Source of the DNA: an uncultured Pseudanabaenaceae cyanobacterium
Lineage (GTDB): Bacteria; Cyanobacteriota; Cyanobacteriia; Pseudanabaenales; Pseudanabaenaceae
Direction of reading: 5' to 3'
Length of the DNA stretch: 64,000 nt
NCBI GenBank assembly: GCA_937927915.1
Contig: CALGKB010000007.1
Span: 124,001-188,000, forward strand
The notes under the pieces are model-generated. The model was not told the DNA's origin, did no database searches, and worked only from the letters and a program-made list of their open reading frames with translations. Both the position numbers and the translations under genes were made by a program. Shown here piece after piece: positions 17,860 through 27,054 of the stretch (positions are counted from its first letter, which is position 1; each line of letters opens with the position of its first letter).

Positions 17860-18869
17860 TGGCGCGGGTACGGGGCTATGCCTGTATTACGACCCTAGGG
17901 GATACCTGCACCACTTGGTCACGGCTCCTGCAGGGAGAGTCAGGAATTAGGGGGAGGCAGGGGAGGGTGGAGGGCTACGATAGCCTGGAAGCTCTCCTTC
18001 TAGCAGCGGTGATGCAGGCAGTGCAGGGGATAGACTTGCCCCCCGACTGTGGGGTAGTGGTGGGTTCCAGTCGTCATTATCAAGGGGCATGGGAAGAGGA
18101 CAAATGGGTTTTACCCGCCCATCTCTCCCAGGTGGTAGTGCAGCATTTGGGGTTGGGGGGAGCCACGATCGCTCTTGCCTGTGCCTGTGCCACGGGAAAC
18201 TGGGCAATTATCAGGGGTTTGCAATTATTAGACGCCTGCGGGGCGGTGGTGGTCGCCTGTGCCGATCGCTGTCTTACGCCTTTGAGTTTAGCGGGGTTAC
18301 AACAGATGGGGGTGTTAGCTGATCGCTGTCATCCCTTCAGTAGAGAACGGCGGGGCATGGTGTTAGCGGAGGGAGCAGCGGCGCTGGTATTGACCAGGGA
18401 AGGACGAGGGGTGGAGATATTGGGGTGGGGTTGTACCAACGATGCCTATCATGTCAGTAGTCCCGACCCTACAGGGGCAGCTATGGCAAAAGCGATCGAG
18501 CAGGCTCTAGGGAGAAGTGGTATTACCCCTGCCCAAGTGGATGTCATTTCCCCCCACGCCACAGGGACAATTTACAACGATCGTGTAGAAGCAGCGGTTT
18601 TAAGCCGTCTTTTTCCCCAAAGACCTTGGGTCTGTCCCAGCAAGGGGGCAACGGGGCATAGCCTAGGGGCAGCAGCATTGATTGAGGCAGTTTTGTGCGT
18701 CCTCATCTTGCAGGAGCAAAAAATTTTTCCTGCCGTGGGGGTTCTAACTCCAGAGTATGACCTCAACCTACCCCGCCAAGGACAGTCAATCAGCGCCCAA
18801 ATTGCTCTCAACCTCAGTTTTGGTTTTGGGGGGCAAAATACAGCCGTTGTCTTTCGGAAATCCGAATAA
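17859..18869 (+). CDS. Short beta-ketoacyl-ACP synthase family protein
   Basis: A 336-residue thiolase-fold protein related to FabF/KAS enzymes (usually about 410 residues). The catalytic triad is complete: Cys110 in ACACATG, a His in SPHATGT and a His in KGATGHSLGAAALIEA. The C-terminal NLSFGFGGQNTAVVF motif is standard. It is shorter mainly in the N-terminal half. The housekeeping fabF is not in this window, so this may be a specialised paralogue, for example in a secondary lipid or polyketide route. Coupled translation with the upstream lipoprotein cyclophilin suggests a shared transcript but gives no functional clue. Confidence 0.88.
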   Translation: MARVRGYACITTLGDTCTTWSRLLQGESGIRGRQGRVEGYDSLEALLLAAVMQAVQGIDLPPDCGVVVGSSRHYQGAWEEDKWVLPAHLSQVVVQHLGLGGATIALACACATGNWAIIRGLQLLDACGAVVVACADRCLTPLSLAGLQQMGVLADRCHPFSRERRGMVLAEGAAALVLTREGRGVEILGWGCTNDAYHVSSPDPTGAAMAKAIEQALGRSGITPAQVDVISPHATGTIYNDRVEAAVLSRLFPQRPWVCPSKGATGHSLGAAALIEAVLCVLILQEQKIFPAVGVLTPEYDLNLPRQGQSISAQIALNLSFGFGGQNTAVVFRKSE

Positions 18870-18923
18870 CAGAAACCTGACCAACTTCAGTAGGATGAAG
18901 TTACTAGCGTGGAGGTAAAAAAT

Positions 18924-19241
18924 ATGCCCTTCTTTGAGTCGGAAATCGTACAGGAGGAAGCCCGCCGTCTGTGGCAGGACTACGAATCCTTGGTGGCTTT
19001 GGGGGCTAACTACGGCAAATTCGATCGGGAAGGCAAGAAAATCTACATCGAGAAGATGGAAGAGATTACCGATCGGTTTCGCATTTTCCTCAAGCGCTTT
19101 GAACTCTCAGAAGACTTCATGGCAAAGATGGCACTGAAACAACTGGAAGTTTATCTCTCCCGTTTTGGTGTTACGCCCCAGCAGATGTTTGACCACATGA
19201 CCGCCGCCCTGGCAAAAATGAAAGAGGAAATTGAGCAATGA
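18924..19241 (+). CDS. DUF1825 family protein
   Basis: A 105-residue helical protein of a family found in cyanobacteria and plastid-bearing organisms. The start ATG at 18924 follows GGAGGT; an upstream in-frame GTG overlaps that site and is not used. Conserved features are FFESEIVQEEARRLWQDY near the start, YGKFDREGKKIYIEKME in the middle and MFDHMTAALAKMKEE at the end. No membrane segment or catalytic motif is seen and the function is unknown. It overlaps the next gene by four bases. Confidence 0.85.
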   Translation: MPFFESEIVQEEARRLWQDYESLVALGANYGKFDREGKKIYIEKMEEITDRFRIFLKRFELSEDFMAKMALKQLEVYLSRFGVTPQQMFDHMTAALAKMKEEIEQ

Positions 19242-19525
19242 CAGAAATCCTCTTTGGTGCCTCTCTTTTTCCCTATTTAGTCTTTCTATGGTTTATTACC
19301 CGATCGGGGGCTTTGCCGAAGCTAGCCCTGGCAGGTTTTTATGCCACTCTGTTGTTTGTTGCTATCAGTATTCCAGCGGCAATTTATGCCCAGACCCACT
19401 ATCACACCAATTTAGCTAATGTGGACTGGTTACACGGCGGCGCCGAGTTTTTCCTCTCCCTCAGTAACATCATTTTAGTTTTGGGGCTATACAAAAAATT
19501 AAATGTTACAGCTCCAGATAATTGA
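19238..19525 (+). CDS. DUF3593 family membrane protein
   Basis: A 95-residue integral membrane protein with three predicted helices (about residues 5-20, 28-48 and 68-86), belonging to a family found in cyanobacteria and plants. The loop WLHGGAEFFLSLSN is the conserved part. The function is unknown; plastid homologues suggest a thylakoid or envelope role. The ATGA overlap with the DUF1825 gene indicates coupled expression. Confidence 0.82.
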   Translation: MTEILFGASLFPYLVFLWFITRSGALPKLALAGFYATLLFVAISIPAAIYAQTHYHTNLANVDWLHGGAEFFLSLSNIILVLGLYKKLNVTAPDN

Positions 19526-19748
19526 GAGCAGCTAAGACAGGATCAGTCAGTTTTGAGATTTCAGGTAGCAAATTAGCTGTCAGCAGGGCTTTTTCTTCTA
19601 ACTGGACATAAACGATCGACATTTGAGCGGGGATACCCTATCCAAATAGGGTTAAGAGAGCTGATGAGCCAGTTTTTCTATGGCAATGAAGATAGATTCT
19701 GAGTTAGGATTAGCGGGATTGCAGTCGGTAACTGGGGGAATTGCTAAT

Positions 19749-20278
19749 TCAGAAGGACAGGGGTTGGAATAAATCTCCTAAAAGAAGACGGAACTCAGGC
19801 ATAATCTCTTCCCCCTCCAAGTAGTCCGATGATTTTAACAAACGATCGGGTTCTTGGGCACAGCGATAAACTAAGGCATAGCGTTGCGTGGGATAAATGA
19901 GCCAGACCAAGAAAGTGGCGTTATCAAAATAATCCAGCAGTCTTTCTGCCATTTCCGCCATTGTATCGCCTGGGGAGAGAATTGCTACTGCTAGATCAGG
20001 CGCACCCTCTAAAAAGCAGTCTCTCTTTGCTAAAAAAAGAGATGTCTGGCGATCGGCGCTTGCCGTTTTTCATCTTAAAAGACCTACTAGAGTCAAATAC
20101 AACAGCAAGTTTCTGTTCCCGTACGAATGCATAGTGCAATTGCTATATAGCCGTGTAATACCCCTGCCCCCCCACCAACTCCCCCTTGACCACTTCGTAA
20201 CGATGTCCATCTTTTGGCAGTGCCATAAACTCCTCTTCTGTCCAAACTTTTTCCATCAGACTGGGCATATAGCTCCCC
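19749..20278 (-). pseudogene. Decayed Uma2 family (PD-(D/E)XK-like) nuclease gene
   Basis: All parts of an Uma2 protein can be read on the minus strand but in changing frames. The N-terminus starts at the ATG complement of 20276-20278 ([17 protein letters not shown], then YEVVKGELV). Near 20130 the frame shifts to one reading [15 protein letters not shown] and [14 protein letters not shown]. Near 20015 it shifts again to [16 protein letters not shown] and VWLIYPTQRYALVYR, ending PLSF at 19749. Short stretches expected between these blocks are missing. Uma2 genes are abundant, mobile-like families in cyanobacteria; this copy is inactivated. The 223 bases between it and the DUF3593 gene contain nothing I can name. 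Confidence 0.8.
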
Positions 20279-20337
20279 CTCCCCAACAACAACACTATGG
20301 TAGCTATACTGGAGGAGTAGTTAGCCAGACAAACACC

Positions 20338-21378
20338 TTGAGCAAGCGTCCTGTTTTTCCCTTTAGTGCCATCATCGGGCAGGAGGAGATGAAGTTAGCC
20401 CTCATCCTCAACGTCATTGACCCCAAAATTGGCGGCGTAATGATCATGGGCGATCGGGGGACAGGTAAATCCACCACCATCCGTGCCCTAGCAGATTTGC
20501 TCCCCGAAATTGAAGTAGTAGCTGATGACCCCTTTAACAGTCACCCCACCGACAGCGAGTTGCAGAGTGAATTGGTGCGGGAACGCCTGGCACGGGGAGA
20601 AGTATTGCCGATCGTGCGCAAGAAAGTAACAATGGTCGACCTACCCCTCGGTGCCACAGAAGATAGGGTGTGCGGCACTATAGACATTGAGCGAGCACTA
20701 AGCGAGGGGGTAAAAGCTTTTGAACCTGGTCTCCTGGCAAAGGCAAATCGGGGTATTCTCTACATCGATGAGGTGAATTTGTTAGATGACCACCTAGTAG
20801 ATGTCCTCTTAGATGCAGCAGCTTCGGGGTGGAATACAGTAGAAAGAGAAGGAATTTCCATTCGTCACCCCGCCAGATTTGTGTTAGTAGGTTCGGGGAA
20901 TCCAGAAGAAGGGGAACTGAGACCGCAGTTACTCGATCGCTTTGGTATGCACGCCCAAATTCGCACCGTCCGCGACCCTGAATTGCGGGTAAAAATTGTG
21001 GAACAGCGTACCCAATTTGACCAAAATCCCCAGGCATTTCTGAGCGCCTATGCCAGTGCCCAAGCAGAATTGGAACGCAAAATCACCGCCGCCCAGCAGT
21101 TGTTGCCCCAGGTAACGATTCCCCAGGAACTGAAACTTAAAATTTCTCAAGTCTGCGCCCAACTGGATGTGGATGGACTGCGGGGGGATATTGTCACCAA
21201 TCGCGCTGCCAAAGCCCTCTGCGCCTACGAAGGCAGAACCACCGTGACAGTAGGAGATATAGAAAAAGTGATCGTCCTCTGTCTGCGCCACCGCCTGCGG
21301 AAAGACCCCCTAGCCTCTATCGATTCCGGAGACAAGGTACAAAAAGTCTTCCAGGAAGTGTTTGCCCAGGTGGCATGA
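20338..21378 (+). CDS. chlI: Magnesium chelatase ATPase subunit I
   Basis: AAA+ ATPase subunit of magnesium chelatase, which inserts Mg into protoporphyrin IX, the branch point to chlorophyll. The Walker A motif is [19 protein letters not shown], Walker B is [21 protein letters not shown], and sensor regions [22 protein letters not shown] follow. Homology begins at about [16 protein letters not shown]. The open frame continues upstream to 20134, but that part is antisense to the Uma2 relic and not ChlI-like. No ATG is available near the homology start, so I used the in-frame TTG at 20338 (346 residues); a GGAGGAG lies at 20311-20317, rather far away. The exact start is uncertain. Confidence 0.93.
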   Translation: MSKRPVFPFSAIIGQEEMKLALILNVIDPKIGGVMIMGDRGTGKSTTIRALADLLPEIEVVADDPFNSHPTDSELQSELVRERLARGEVLPIVRKKVTMVDLPLGATEDRVCGTIDIERALSEGVKAFEPGLLAKANRGILYIDEVNLLDDHLVDVLLDAAASGWNTVEREGISIRHPARFVLVGSGNPEEGELRPQLLDRFGMHAQIRTVRDPELRVKIVEQRTQFDQNPQAFLSAYASAQAELERKITAAQQLLPQVTIPQELKLKISQVCAQLDVDGLRGDIVTNRAAKALCAYEGRTTVTVGDIEKVIVLCLRHRLRKDPLASIDSGDKVQKVFQEVFAQVA

Positions 21379-21896
21379 TTACGCTGGTCACAGGACCAAG
21401 CCGATCGGGGAAGAGTGAGTGGGCAGAAAAATTAGCCCTGTCCTCCTCTCTGCCGGTGGTTTACATTGCCACAGCCCAGAATTACCCCACTGACCCCGAA
21501 TGGCAGGCAAGAATTGCCAAGCATCGCCAGCGCCGTCCGTCCCATTGGCAGGTGTTAGAAGTTCCCCTGGAGTTGCCCAGCACTCTCCTTGCCTTGCCCT
21601 CCCCCTCCCTTGTCCTCATTGACTCCCTCGGTACCTGGGTTGCCAATCTCCTGGAAAACTCCCTGTGGCAGCAATACCAAGAGGCTTTCCTCACCGCCTT
21701 GCCCAACTCCCCCTCCCACATCGTGATTGTGGCGGAAGAAGTAGGGTGGGGTCTGGTTTCCCCCTACCCCCTAGGTAGACTGTTCTGCGATCGTATGGGG
21801 ACTTTAGTACAAGAAATCAGTAAGATTGCCGATCGGGTCACCCTTGTAGTAGCAGGCTACGCCCTTGACCTCTCGCAACTGGGACAAAGACTGTGA
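21375..21896 (+). CDS. cobU: Adenosylcobinamide kinase / adenosylcobinamide-phosphate guanylyltransferase
   Basis: Bifunctional enzyme of the nucleotide loop assembly in cobalamin (pseudocobalamin) synthesis. The 173-residue protein has a P-loop [16 protein letters not shown] at the N-terminus, the GTP-binding HRQRRPSHW segment containing the guanylylated His region, and the [12 protein letters not shown] Walker B. The C-terminal segment [25 protein letters not shown] is typical of CobU. It overlaps chlI by four bases (ATGA). Sharing a transcript with a tetrapyrrole chelatase links the chlorophyll and corrin branches. Confidence 0.95.
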   Translation: MITLVTGPSRSGKSEWAEKLALSSSLPVVYIATAQNYPTDPEWQARIAKHRQRRPSHWQVLEVPLELPSTLLALPSPSLVLIDSLGTWVANLLENSLWQQYQEAFLTALPNSPSHIVIVAEEVGWGLVSPYPLGRLFCDRMGTLVQEISKIADRVTLVVAGYALDLSQLGQRL

Positions 21897-21930
21897 CAGA
21901 AATCAACCCCCCCACCTCTAACCAAAGCGG

Positions 21931-21936
21931 TATAAT
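21931..21936 (+). promoter_or_regulatory. Likely -10 box for the ComFB-family gene
   Basis: TATAAT 25 bases upstream of the ATG at 21961. It implies that the ComFB-like gene has its own promoter separate from chlI-cobU. No convincing -35 box was identified. Confidence 0.4.
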
Positions 21937-21960
21937 AGCGGCAGGCTTGTCTTGACATAA

Positions 21961-23154
21961 ATGCTAGTCCGCAACACGATCGAGGAATTTGTCATTGAAG
22001 AGGTGGAGAAACAAATATCGCCAGAGGAGCGACGGGACAAATTTTTCCTCAATGAATTGATCGTGACCAGTCTCAACTTACTACCCCCTCTTTATGCTTG
22101 TACAGAACGGGGCTGGATTCAGCAGCGGCAGAAAATCCAAAGCACTTTGCTAGAACAAATCAGCAACGCTGTCCAACTGGCGCGGGCACAACTGCACAAC
22201 GATCGCCCCAAATTTCCTATCCCCCTCACTCTCCATGAAATCCGCCGATCGGAACACTGTCTTTTGCAACTGCGCCAACTTTTGGATAAACCAGACCTGA
22301 CCTGGCGGGAGCTGCCGGAGGTGCTAGAGAAAAAGATCAGCGACCATCGCAACCCCCACGACTTTGATATGACCGTCATTCAGGAGCCGAAACTCTACAA
22401 TCGCCGCTACGAAGAGGACGTCGATTTTTATTCCTACTACATCACTGCCTCCTACTCCTTTGTGAATGTCCTGGAAGGCTCAGTGATGACGGAAACCCAC
22501 CGCCGCGTTAAACAAATGGGCAAGTCCTTAACCCCTGGCATCAAGCTGGATGATATCGTCTGCTATGTCCTCAACCGCCTCCCCCCCCAATATGTCTCCC
22601 ATATGCTGAAGTTCCAAGAGAAGCTGGAACAGACCAATCCCGAGGTGAGCAAGGAAGTACACCAGGGAGTCATTGATTCCCTGATGCGCTTAAATTCTTC
22701 CCCCGCCCGCGAAAAAAAACCCCTGCCCCTCGCCCGCTTTGACTATGAATTTCGCCAGGTTTTGCCTAAAGTGGAAGCGTTGATCAAGCCCCCCAAACCC
22801 CTTAGTGTGGGGAACATTGTTGACCAAATCGAGGCAGTCCTGCCCAACCCCGATCGCCTACAGTCCAAGCTCAACCAGCTCCGCCTGGAAGTTTGTCAAG
22901 CCTACAACCTTGACCCCGAAGACGCAGTCTTACGGCTGAAATACAACCGCGATGGCTCTATTACCTTCCACAGCGCCCAAGACACGACCGTGTGGATAAT
23001 TGCCGAAAAACCCTATCTCGCTAGTTATTTAAGCCTCCTGCTCTTTCCCCGCCTGCCAGGAATTGTCCTTACGGCACCAGGGTTAAATAATCCCTTGAAG
23101 TTTTCCCGTAAGGAGCTGTTTCAGGAGCTAGCCACCACAGCGGCAATTACTTAA
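21961..23154 (+). CDS. ComFB family protein with two ComFB-like regions
   Basis: A 397-residue protein. Residues 1-60 ([14 protein letters not shown], with [10 protein letters not shown]) and residues ~155-215 ([21 protein letters not shown], then [16 protein letters not shown]) each resemble the late-competence ComFB fold. Cyanobacterial ComFB-type proteins have been described as c-di-GMP receptors (CdgR), but the C-terminal ~170 residues here are not part of that fold and I do not recognise them. A role in nucleotide second-messenger sensing is therefore inference. The 3' end overlaps psbK by eight bases. Confidence 0.75.
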   Translation: MLVRNTIEEFVIEEVEKQISPEERRDKFFLNELIVTSLNLLPPLYACTERGWIQQRQKIQSTLLEQISNAVQLARAQLHNDRPKFPIPLTLHEIRRSEHCLLQLRQLLDKPDLTWRELPEVLEKKISDHRNPHDFDMTVIQEPKLYNRRYEEDVDFYSYYITASYSFVNVLEGSVMTETHRRVKQMGKSLTPGIKLDDIVCYVLNRLPPQYVSHMLKFQEKLEQTNPEVSKEVHQGVIDSLMRLNSSPAREKKPLPLARFDYEFRQVLPKVEALIKPPKPLSVGNIVDQIEAVLPNPDRLQSKLNQLRLEVCQAYNLDPEDAVLRLKYNRDGSITFHSAQDTTVWIIAEKPYLASYLSLLLFPRLPGIVLTAPGLNNPLKFSRKELFQELATTAAIT

Positions 23155-23275
23155 AACCAATGGCAGCCTGCCACACGAAGGCTAAGAGCAGGAAAAAGAC
23201 AGGAATTATGGGCAGTACATTCACGATCGGTTCAAAGACGCGGTACGCCTCTGGTAAAGCAGCGAAAAACAGCAT
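23147..23275 (-). CDS. psbK: Photosystem II protein K
   Basis: Low-molecular-weight subunit of photosystem II, one transmembrane helix. The 42-codon frame reads [14 protein letters not shown], then a hydrophobic helix and [10 protein letters not shown] at the end. The mature protein begins at LPEAY after removal of a short presequence, as in other PsbK proteins, and the Pro pair around VLPIIPV and the Trp-Gln-Ala-Ala motif are conserved. It is too short for ordinary ORF listings. A GGAG-type ribosome site is seen just upstream of the start (AAGGAG). It is convergent with the ComFB gene and overlaps it by eight bases. Confidence 0.93.
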   Translation of the reverse strand: MLFFAALPEAYRVFEPIVNVLPIIPVFFLLLAFVWQAAIGFK

Positions 23276-23368
23276 AAAAAACTCCTTAAATTATTGAATT
23301 CATCCTATGATGGAAAGTATATCACTGCAAGTGGATGTCTAGCTGTGGGAGCGCTACTTTGTCGATTG

Positions 23369-23773
23369 ATGTCTGGGGTGTTGCTCTTGGTGGGAGTATT
23401 CCTGTGGGCATATCCAGCAGGGGCAACGGTACAAATTAAACTATCTGACCTCTCCTACCGTCCCTGTCCCCCTGGTAGTTCCGAGAATATGGTGCTGTTT
23501 GGGGGGACAATGCCAGCCAAATGCTACTTAATCTCGGGTACCGCCACTAATACCTCCGGCAAGGTGGTCTACAACGCCGATGTCTTTGGGCGCATTTACG
23601 ATGCCAACGGCAATGATGTCATTCCGGAACGGGGGCGCATTGGCTCTATTGACGAAATTCCCCTGGGCAAGAGTAGGTTTGAAATCATGGTCAGTGTGCC
23701 GGCTGAACAACCAGAGCCGCTAGAATTAAAGCAATTTAAGGCTTCGGGATTTACGGGACGTGTCCGCCGCTAG
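23369..23773 (+). CDS. Conserved cyanobacterial exported protein, function unknown
   Basis: About 134 residues. A signal peptide (hydrophobic LLLVGVFLWAY, cleavage near AGA) is followed by a compact domain: VQIKLSDLSYRPCPPGS, a conserved Cys pair (Cys at SYRPC and at PAKC), TATNTSGKVVYNADVFGRIYDANGND, and LKQFKASGFTGRVRR at the end. Homologues in cyanobacteria are sometimes misannotated as biotin carboxylase; there is no such domain. The start is uncertain: an ATG at 23369, a GTG at 23345 or a TTG at 23294 are all in frame. The TTG would leave only 18 bases to the divergent psbK start. The next gene begins six bases after the stop. Confidence 0.7.
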   Translation: MSGVLLLVGVFLWAYPAGATVQIKLSDLSYRPCPPGSSENMVLFGGTMPAKCYLISGTATNTSGKVVYNADVFGRIYDANGNDVIPERGRIGSIDEIPLGKSRFEIMVSVPAEQPEPLELKQFKASGFTGRVRR

Positions 23774-23778
23774 TTTTT

Positions 23779-24744
23779 ATGAACCAAGAGCAGGAAAAGC
23801 CCCCCATAATTACTCGCCGCATCCTGCAGGGGGATGTGGAAGCTGTATTTCGTCTCATTAGTGCCCTCGCCGAGTACGAGAAATTATTGCCGGAATGTAC
23901 GGGTACCTTGGAGGCTCTTACGGAACATCTGTTTCAAGAAGATGCCTTTGTGGAGGCAGTGGTGGCGGAGGAGGAAAATTATCCTGCTGGCATTAGCACC
24001 TTCTATTGCCGCTATGAACCCCTCAAAACTCGTCCCATCTTTTTTGTGGAAGACCTGTTTGTAGAACCCCTGTATCGGCGGCGGGGGGTGGGGCGGGCAT
24101 TGATTGCCTACCTGGCGCAGTTAGCCCTGGGGCGCAGTTGCTCCCGTATGGAATGGCTGGTGCTGGAATGGAATACTCTTGCCCGCAATTTCTACCAGAA
24201 ACTCCAGGTGGTGCAGGTGGTGACAAGAGATCGCATTGCCCGTATTGGAGGGGATGCCCTGAAATACCTAGCTAGTCAGACTTTGCCGCCTCTGGTAATT
24301 CGCGATGCTACCCCGGAGGACTTGAATGCTCTCTGGGATCTGTTTGAGGCAAGGGGGGGGATGACAGGCTCCATTGATAAGTTGGAAGAGCACTTGTTTG
24401 GCTTTATCCCCTATGTCAAGGCGCTGATTGCGGAACACTCTGGTTTACCCATTGGCATGGCACTCTACTCCCGTACCTACTCCACCTTTTTGACTGCCCC
24501 TGGCCTGTTCCTGGAGGAATTGTTTGTGCTGCCGGAATACCGCGGCTATGGCATTGGTAAGTCGTTTTTAATTAGCCTGGCGCAGCGGACAATAGCGATG
24601 GGGGGAGCACGCCTAGAACTCTATGTCGATGCCAGTCAGCCAAAAGTAGTAAATTATTATCAAAAACTGGGGGCGGAAATTCTGATGGACTGGCTTATCT
24701 GCCGCGTTGACCAACTACAAATACAAAAACTGGCAATTACCTGA
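23779..24744 (+). CDS. Protein with two GNAT acetyltransferase domains
   Basis: A 321-residue protein with two tandem GNAT folds, about residues 8-155 and 172-315. Each has an acetyl-CoA-binding loop: RRRGVGRALIAYLAQLA in the first and YRGYGIGKSFLISLAQR in the second, preceded by similar beta strands (FVEDLFVEPLY and FLEELFVLPEY). The sequence type is close to diamine/spermidine N-acetyltransferases. The internal similarity indicates duplication and fusion of one ancestral domain. The substrate cannot be read from the sequence. Confidence 0.88.
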   Translation: MNQEQEKPPIITRRILQGDVEAVFRLISALAEYEKLLPECTGTLEALTEHLFQEDAFVEAVVAEEENYPAGISTFYCRYEPLKTRPIFFVEDLFVEPLYRRRGVGRALIAYLAQLALGRSCSRMEWLVLEWNTLARNFYQKLQVVQVVTRDRIARIGGDALKYLASQTLPPLVIRDATPEDLNALWDLFEARGGMTGSIDKLEEHLFGFIPYVKALIAEHSGLPIGMALYSRTYSTFLTAPGLFLEELFVLPEYRGYGIGKSFLISLAQRTIAMGGARLELYVDASQPKVVNYYQKLGAEILMDWLICRVDQLQIQKLAIT

Positions 24745-24792
24745 ACAGATGAAAATAAGTTAATATCAAGAAGGTAGCTTATTGATAATGTC

Positions 24793-25248
24793 ATGGCGCA
24801 GTCAATTTATACAGCGGAAGCACTAAAAGCGGAGTTAAATTCTAAGGGTTGTCGCATGACTCCCCAACGGGAAAAGATTCTCAAGGCTTTCCAGGAGTTG
24901 CCAGAAGGGGAGCACCTCAGCGCGGAAGACCTCTACCACAAATTGCAGGCTCAAAATGAGAACATCAGCCTTTCCACGATCTATCGCACGGTGAAGATGA
25001 TGGCTAGGATGGGTATCCTGCGGGAGCTGGAACTGGCAGAAGACCACAAACACTATGAACTCAACCAGCCCCGTCCCCACCACCACCACCACCTCATCTG
25101 CGTCAAAACCAACAAGGTGATCGAATTTAAGAATGACCAGGTGCTCAGTATCAGCCAAAAGGTGGCGGAAAAGTATGGCTTCCAAGTCCTGGACTGCGAA
25201 CTGCGAATCGTGGGCATCAGCCCTGAGGGGCAACGATCGATCTTTTAG
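24793..25248 (+). CDS. fur: Fur family iron regulator (FurA-like)
   Basis: Ferric uptake regulator type repressor, 151 residues. The winged helix occupies residues ~10-85 ([16 protein letters not shown] and [21 protein letters not shown], the recognition helix). The metal-binding part includes DHKHYEL and the PHHHHHLIC cluster. In most FurA proteins a CxxC motif follows the His cluster; here it reads CVKT, so the second Cys is replaced by Thr. No other CxxC is present. FurA rather than Zur or PerR is inferred from overall sequence. Its end overlaps the convergent aar stop by four bases. Confidence 0.9.
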   Translation: MAQSIYTAEALKAELNSKGCRMTPQREKILKAFQELPEGEHLSAEDLYHKLQAQNENISLSTIYRTVKMMARMGILRELELAEDHKHYELNQPRPHHHHHLICVKTNKVIEFKNDQVLSISQKVAEKYGFQVLDCELRIVGISPEGQRSIF

Positions 25249-26261
25249 ACGATCGGTCTAAAGCCATGCTTGCGGGAGAGGGCACCAATTTGATCCATTT
25301 TCTCGAGCGTGATTTGGTTGCGTCCCCAGGAGAAATTAGTGTACCAGCCCTCAAACTCCAGGAGCATCGATTCGGCAAAGCAGGCAAACAGTTGGCGGGA
25401 GGGGGCATAGCGGTTGACCCACTTCATAATTTGCCAGTCCACATCAAGGGCGTGTTCCACCATCCCGCCGTTGATTACCTGCACATCCGGCACCTGGATT
25501 GTCGTTGCCAGGTTTTTGGGATAGCCGCCATCGATCAGGAGGGAGGGCTTTTTCAAAATGGCAGGGGAAATTTCCATCCCCTTTGCCATGCTCGCCACCC
25601 ACACCACAATGTCTGACTGGGGGAGAGCCTCCTCAATCGTCATAATTTTGCCCCTGCCCAAACTATCTCGCAGGGCTTGCAGGCGTTCCTGGTTGCGGGC
25701 GACTAAGATTAACTCCTGGATGGGACTGCGGACACTGAGCCAGCGACAGACAGCACTGCCAATATCCCCCGTTGCCCCACACACCGTCACTGTGGCTTTG
25801 GCAAGGTCGATGCCATATTTTTGCGCCCCTTCCTCCACCTGCCGACAGATGATGTAAGCCGTGTGGGTGTTGCCGGTGGTGAAGCGTTCCACCTCCAGTT
25901 TGATGTTGCGGAAGTGGAGCATTTCCATGAGGTTAAAGTTTTCAAAAATAATGGAGGAAAAGCCCCCCAAGGCAGTGATGTTGATGCCGTGTTTTTGGGC
26001 GTGGGCCATTGCATTGAGGACTTTGCGGGTAGCAGCCTTGAATTTCTTCAGCAGCAGCATCTCTGGTAGAAAGCAAGACTCCACGTACTTCCCCACGATC
26101 GTTTTACCTGTAATGCTTTTCACCGTTATATCCGCCACGATCTGGGGGGGAGCGACACACCAAAAATCCAAGTCCTTTTGGGCGTATTCCTCGTAGCCCA
26201 ACTCCCGCGCTACCTCCTGGGCATGGGCGAGACTGGTAAGATGACCAATTAAACCGAACAT
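25245..26261 (-). CDS. aar: Long-chain acyl-ACP reductase (alkane pathway)
   Basis: Reduces fatty acyl-ACP to fatty aldehyde with NADPH, the first step of cyanobacterial hydrocarbon synthesis. The 338-residue protein matches the family throughout: [18 protein letters not shown] at the start, ESCFLPEML-type active-site region, the NADPH-binding [18 protein letters not shown] (about residues 160-178) and the late [17 protein letters not shown]. The gene follows ado on the same strand with a four-base gap, the standard ado-aar pair. Confidence 0.97.
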   Translation of the reverse strand: MFGLIGHLTSLAHAQEVARELGYEEYAQKDLDFWCVAPPQIVADITVKSITGKTIVGKYVESCFLPEMLLLKKFKAATRKVLNAMAHAQKHGINITALGGFSSIIFENFNLMEMLHFRNIKLEVERFTTGNTHTAYIICRQVEEGAQKYGIDLAKATVTVCGATGDIGSAVCRWLSVRSPIQELILVARNQERLQALRDSLGRGKIMTIEEALPQSDIVVWVASMAKGMEISPAILKKPSLLIDGGYPKNLATTIQVPDVQVINGGMVEHALDVDWQIMKWVNRYAPSRQLFACFAESMLLEFEGWYTNFSWGRNQITLEKMDQIGALSRKHGFRPIV

Positions 26262-26265
26262 ACTG

Positions 26266-26937
26266 CTAGGCGAGACCGTAGGCAGCCATCTTCATAATTT
26301 CTCTGGAGGTAAAACCAATATTACCAAGGGTTTCACTGTATTGGGTCATAAAATCTGCCATCAACTCCTCCCGTTCCATGCCTAGGGTACGGGCATCCGC
26401 GGTCACCTGATTGAGCATCTGCCACACGAGGGGCAGGTTTTGGCGGTTAGCTGCTTCGATGTCCTGTTTCACCTGGGCAAAGTTTGCCTTGAGCCACTCC
26501 TCCCCAAAACTCAGGTGCAGGTATTCGTCTTTTAGCACCCCTTCCGTAATCTTGCGGGCAAAGGGGTCCGCCACAGGGATATAGATGTTGTAGGCAGCAA
26601 TGGCGAAACACTCCACAATCAGGGCTTGAATGACCAGACAGGTGACTAGATTGCCCTGGCGGAGGGCATCGTCAAAATTCTGCTTGAGGGCGGCAAAAAA
26701 TTGGCGGGCGTATTCCATATCCGGGGTGACCTCCAGGTTCTTGCCACAGGCAGTAAACCCCTTCTTGTGCCGCTCCTCCATCTTGGCAAGTCTGTGGAGT
26801 TCCTCCGATCGATCGGGCAGGAGCTGAGTGAGAGCAATGTAGTTGTCGTGGGCCTCCTGTTCACCTTCAATGACAATGGCGTTGATGCGGCTATAGGCAT
26901 CTCTGTAGGTGGGGCATTGGTAATTGATGACAGTCAT
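26266..26937 (-). CDS. ado: Aldehyde-deformylating oxygenase
   Basis: Non-heme di-iron enzyme converting fatty aldehydes to alkanes plus formate. From the ATG at 26937 the protein has 223 residues; the long open frame upstream (to 27042) passes through a terminator hairpin and is not coding. Iron ligands are visible: Glu in [11 protein letters not shown], Glu-x-x-His in [10 protein letters not shown], Glu in [12 protein letters not shown] and Glu/His in [15 protein letters not shown]. It heads the ado-aar pair, whose alkane product resides in thylakoid membranes. Confidence 0.97.
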   Translation of the reverse strand: MTVINYQCPTYRDAYSRINAIVIEGEQEAHDNYIALTQLLPDRSEELHRLAKMEERHKKGFTACGKNLEVTPDMEYARQFFAALKQNFDDALRQGNLVTCLVIQALIVECFAIAAYNIYIPVADPFARKITEGVLKDEYLHLSFGEEWLKANFAQVKQDIEAANRQNLPLVWQMLNQVTADARTLGMEREELMADFMTQYSETLGNIGFTSREIMKMAAYGLA

Positions 26938-26999
26938 CCTAGCGCTGGGAATTCGTATCGGTTTGTAACTAATTGTAGGGCAATAGCTCACCTTGTTTG

Positions 27000-27024
27000 A
27001 AAGTAAAATAGCCCCCTCGGGGGC
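27000..27024 (-). terminator. Rho-independent terminator upstream of ado
   Basis: On the minus strand, GCCCCC-GA-GGGGGC (27011-27024) is followed by TATTTTACTTT. This ends transcription coming from rplI or from the small ORF at 27055-27147 and leaves ado with its own promoter between here and 26937. Confidence 0.7.
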
Positions 27025-27054
27025 TAGCGAGTTGAGGGACATTCAGGCAGAAAA

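Noticed and set aside
26938-27042. N-terminal extension of ado up to an ATG at 27042
   Set aside because: It would run through the terminator hairpin at 27000-27024, and ADO proteins begin near the ATG at 26937.
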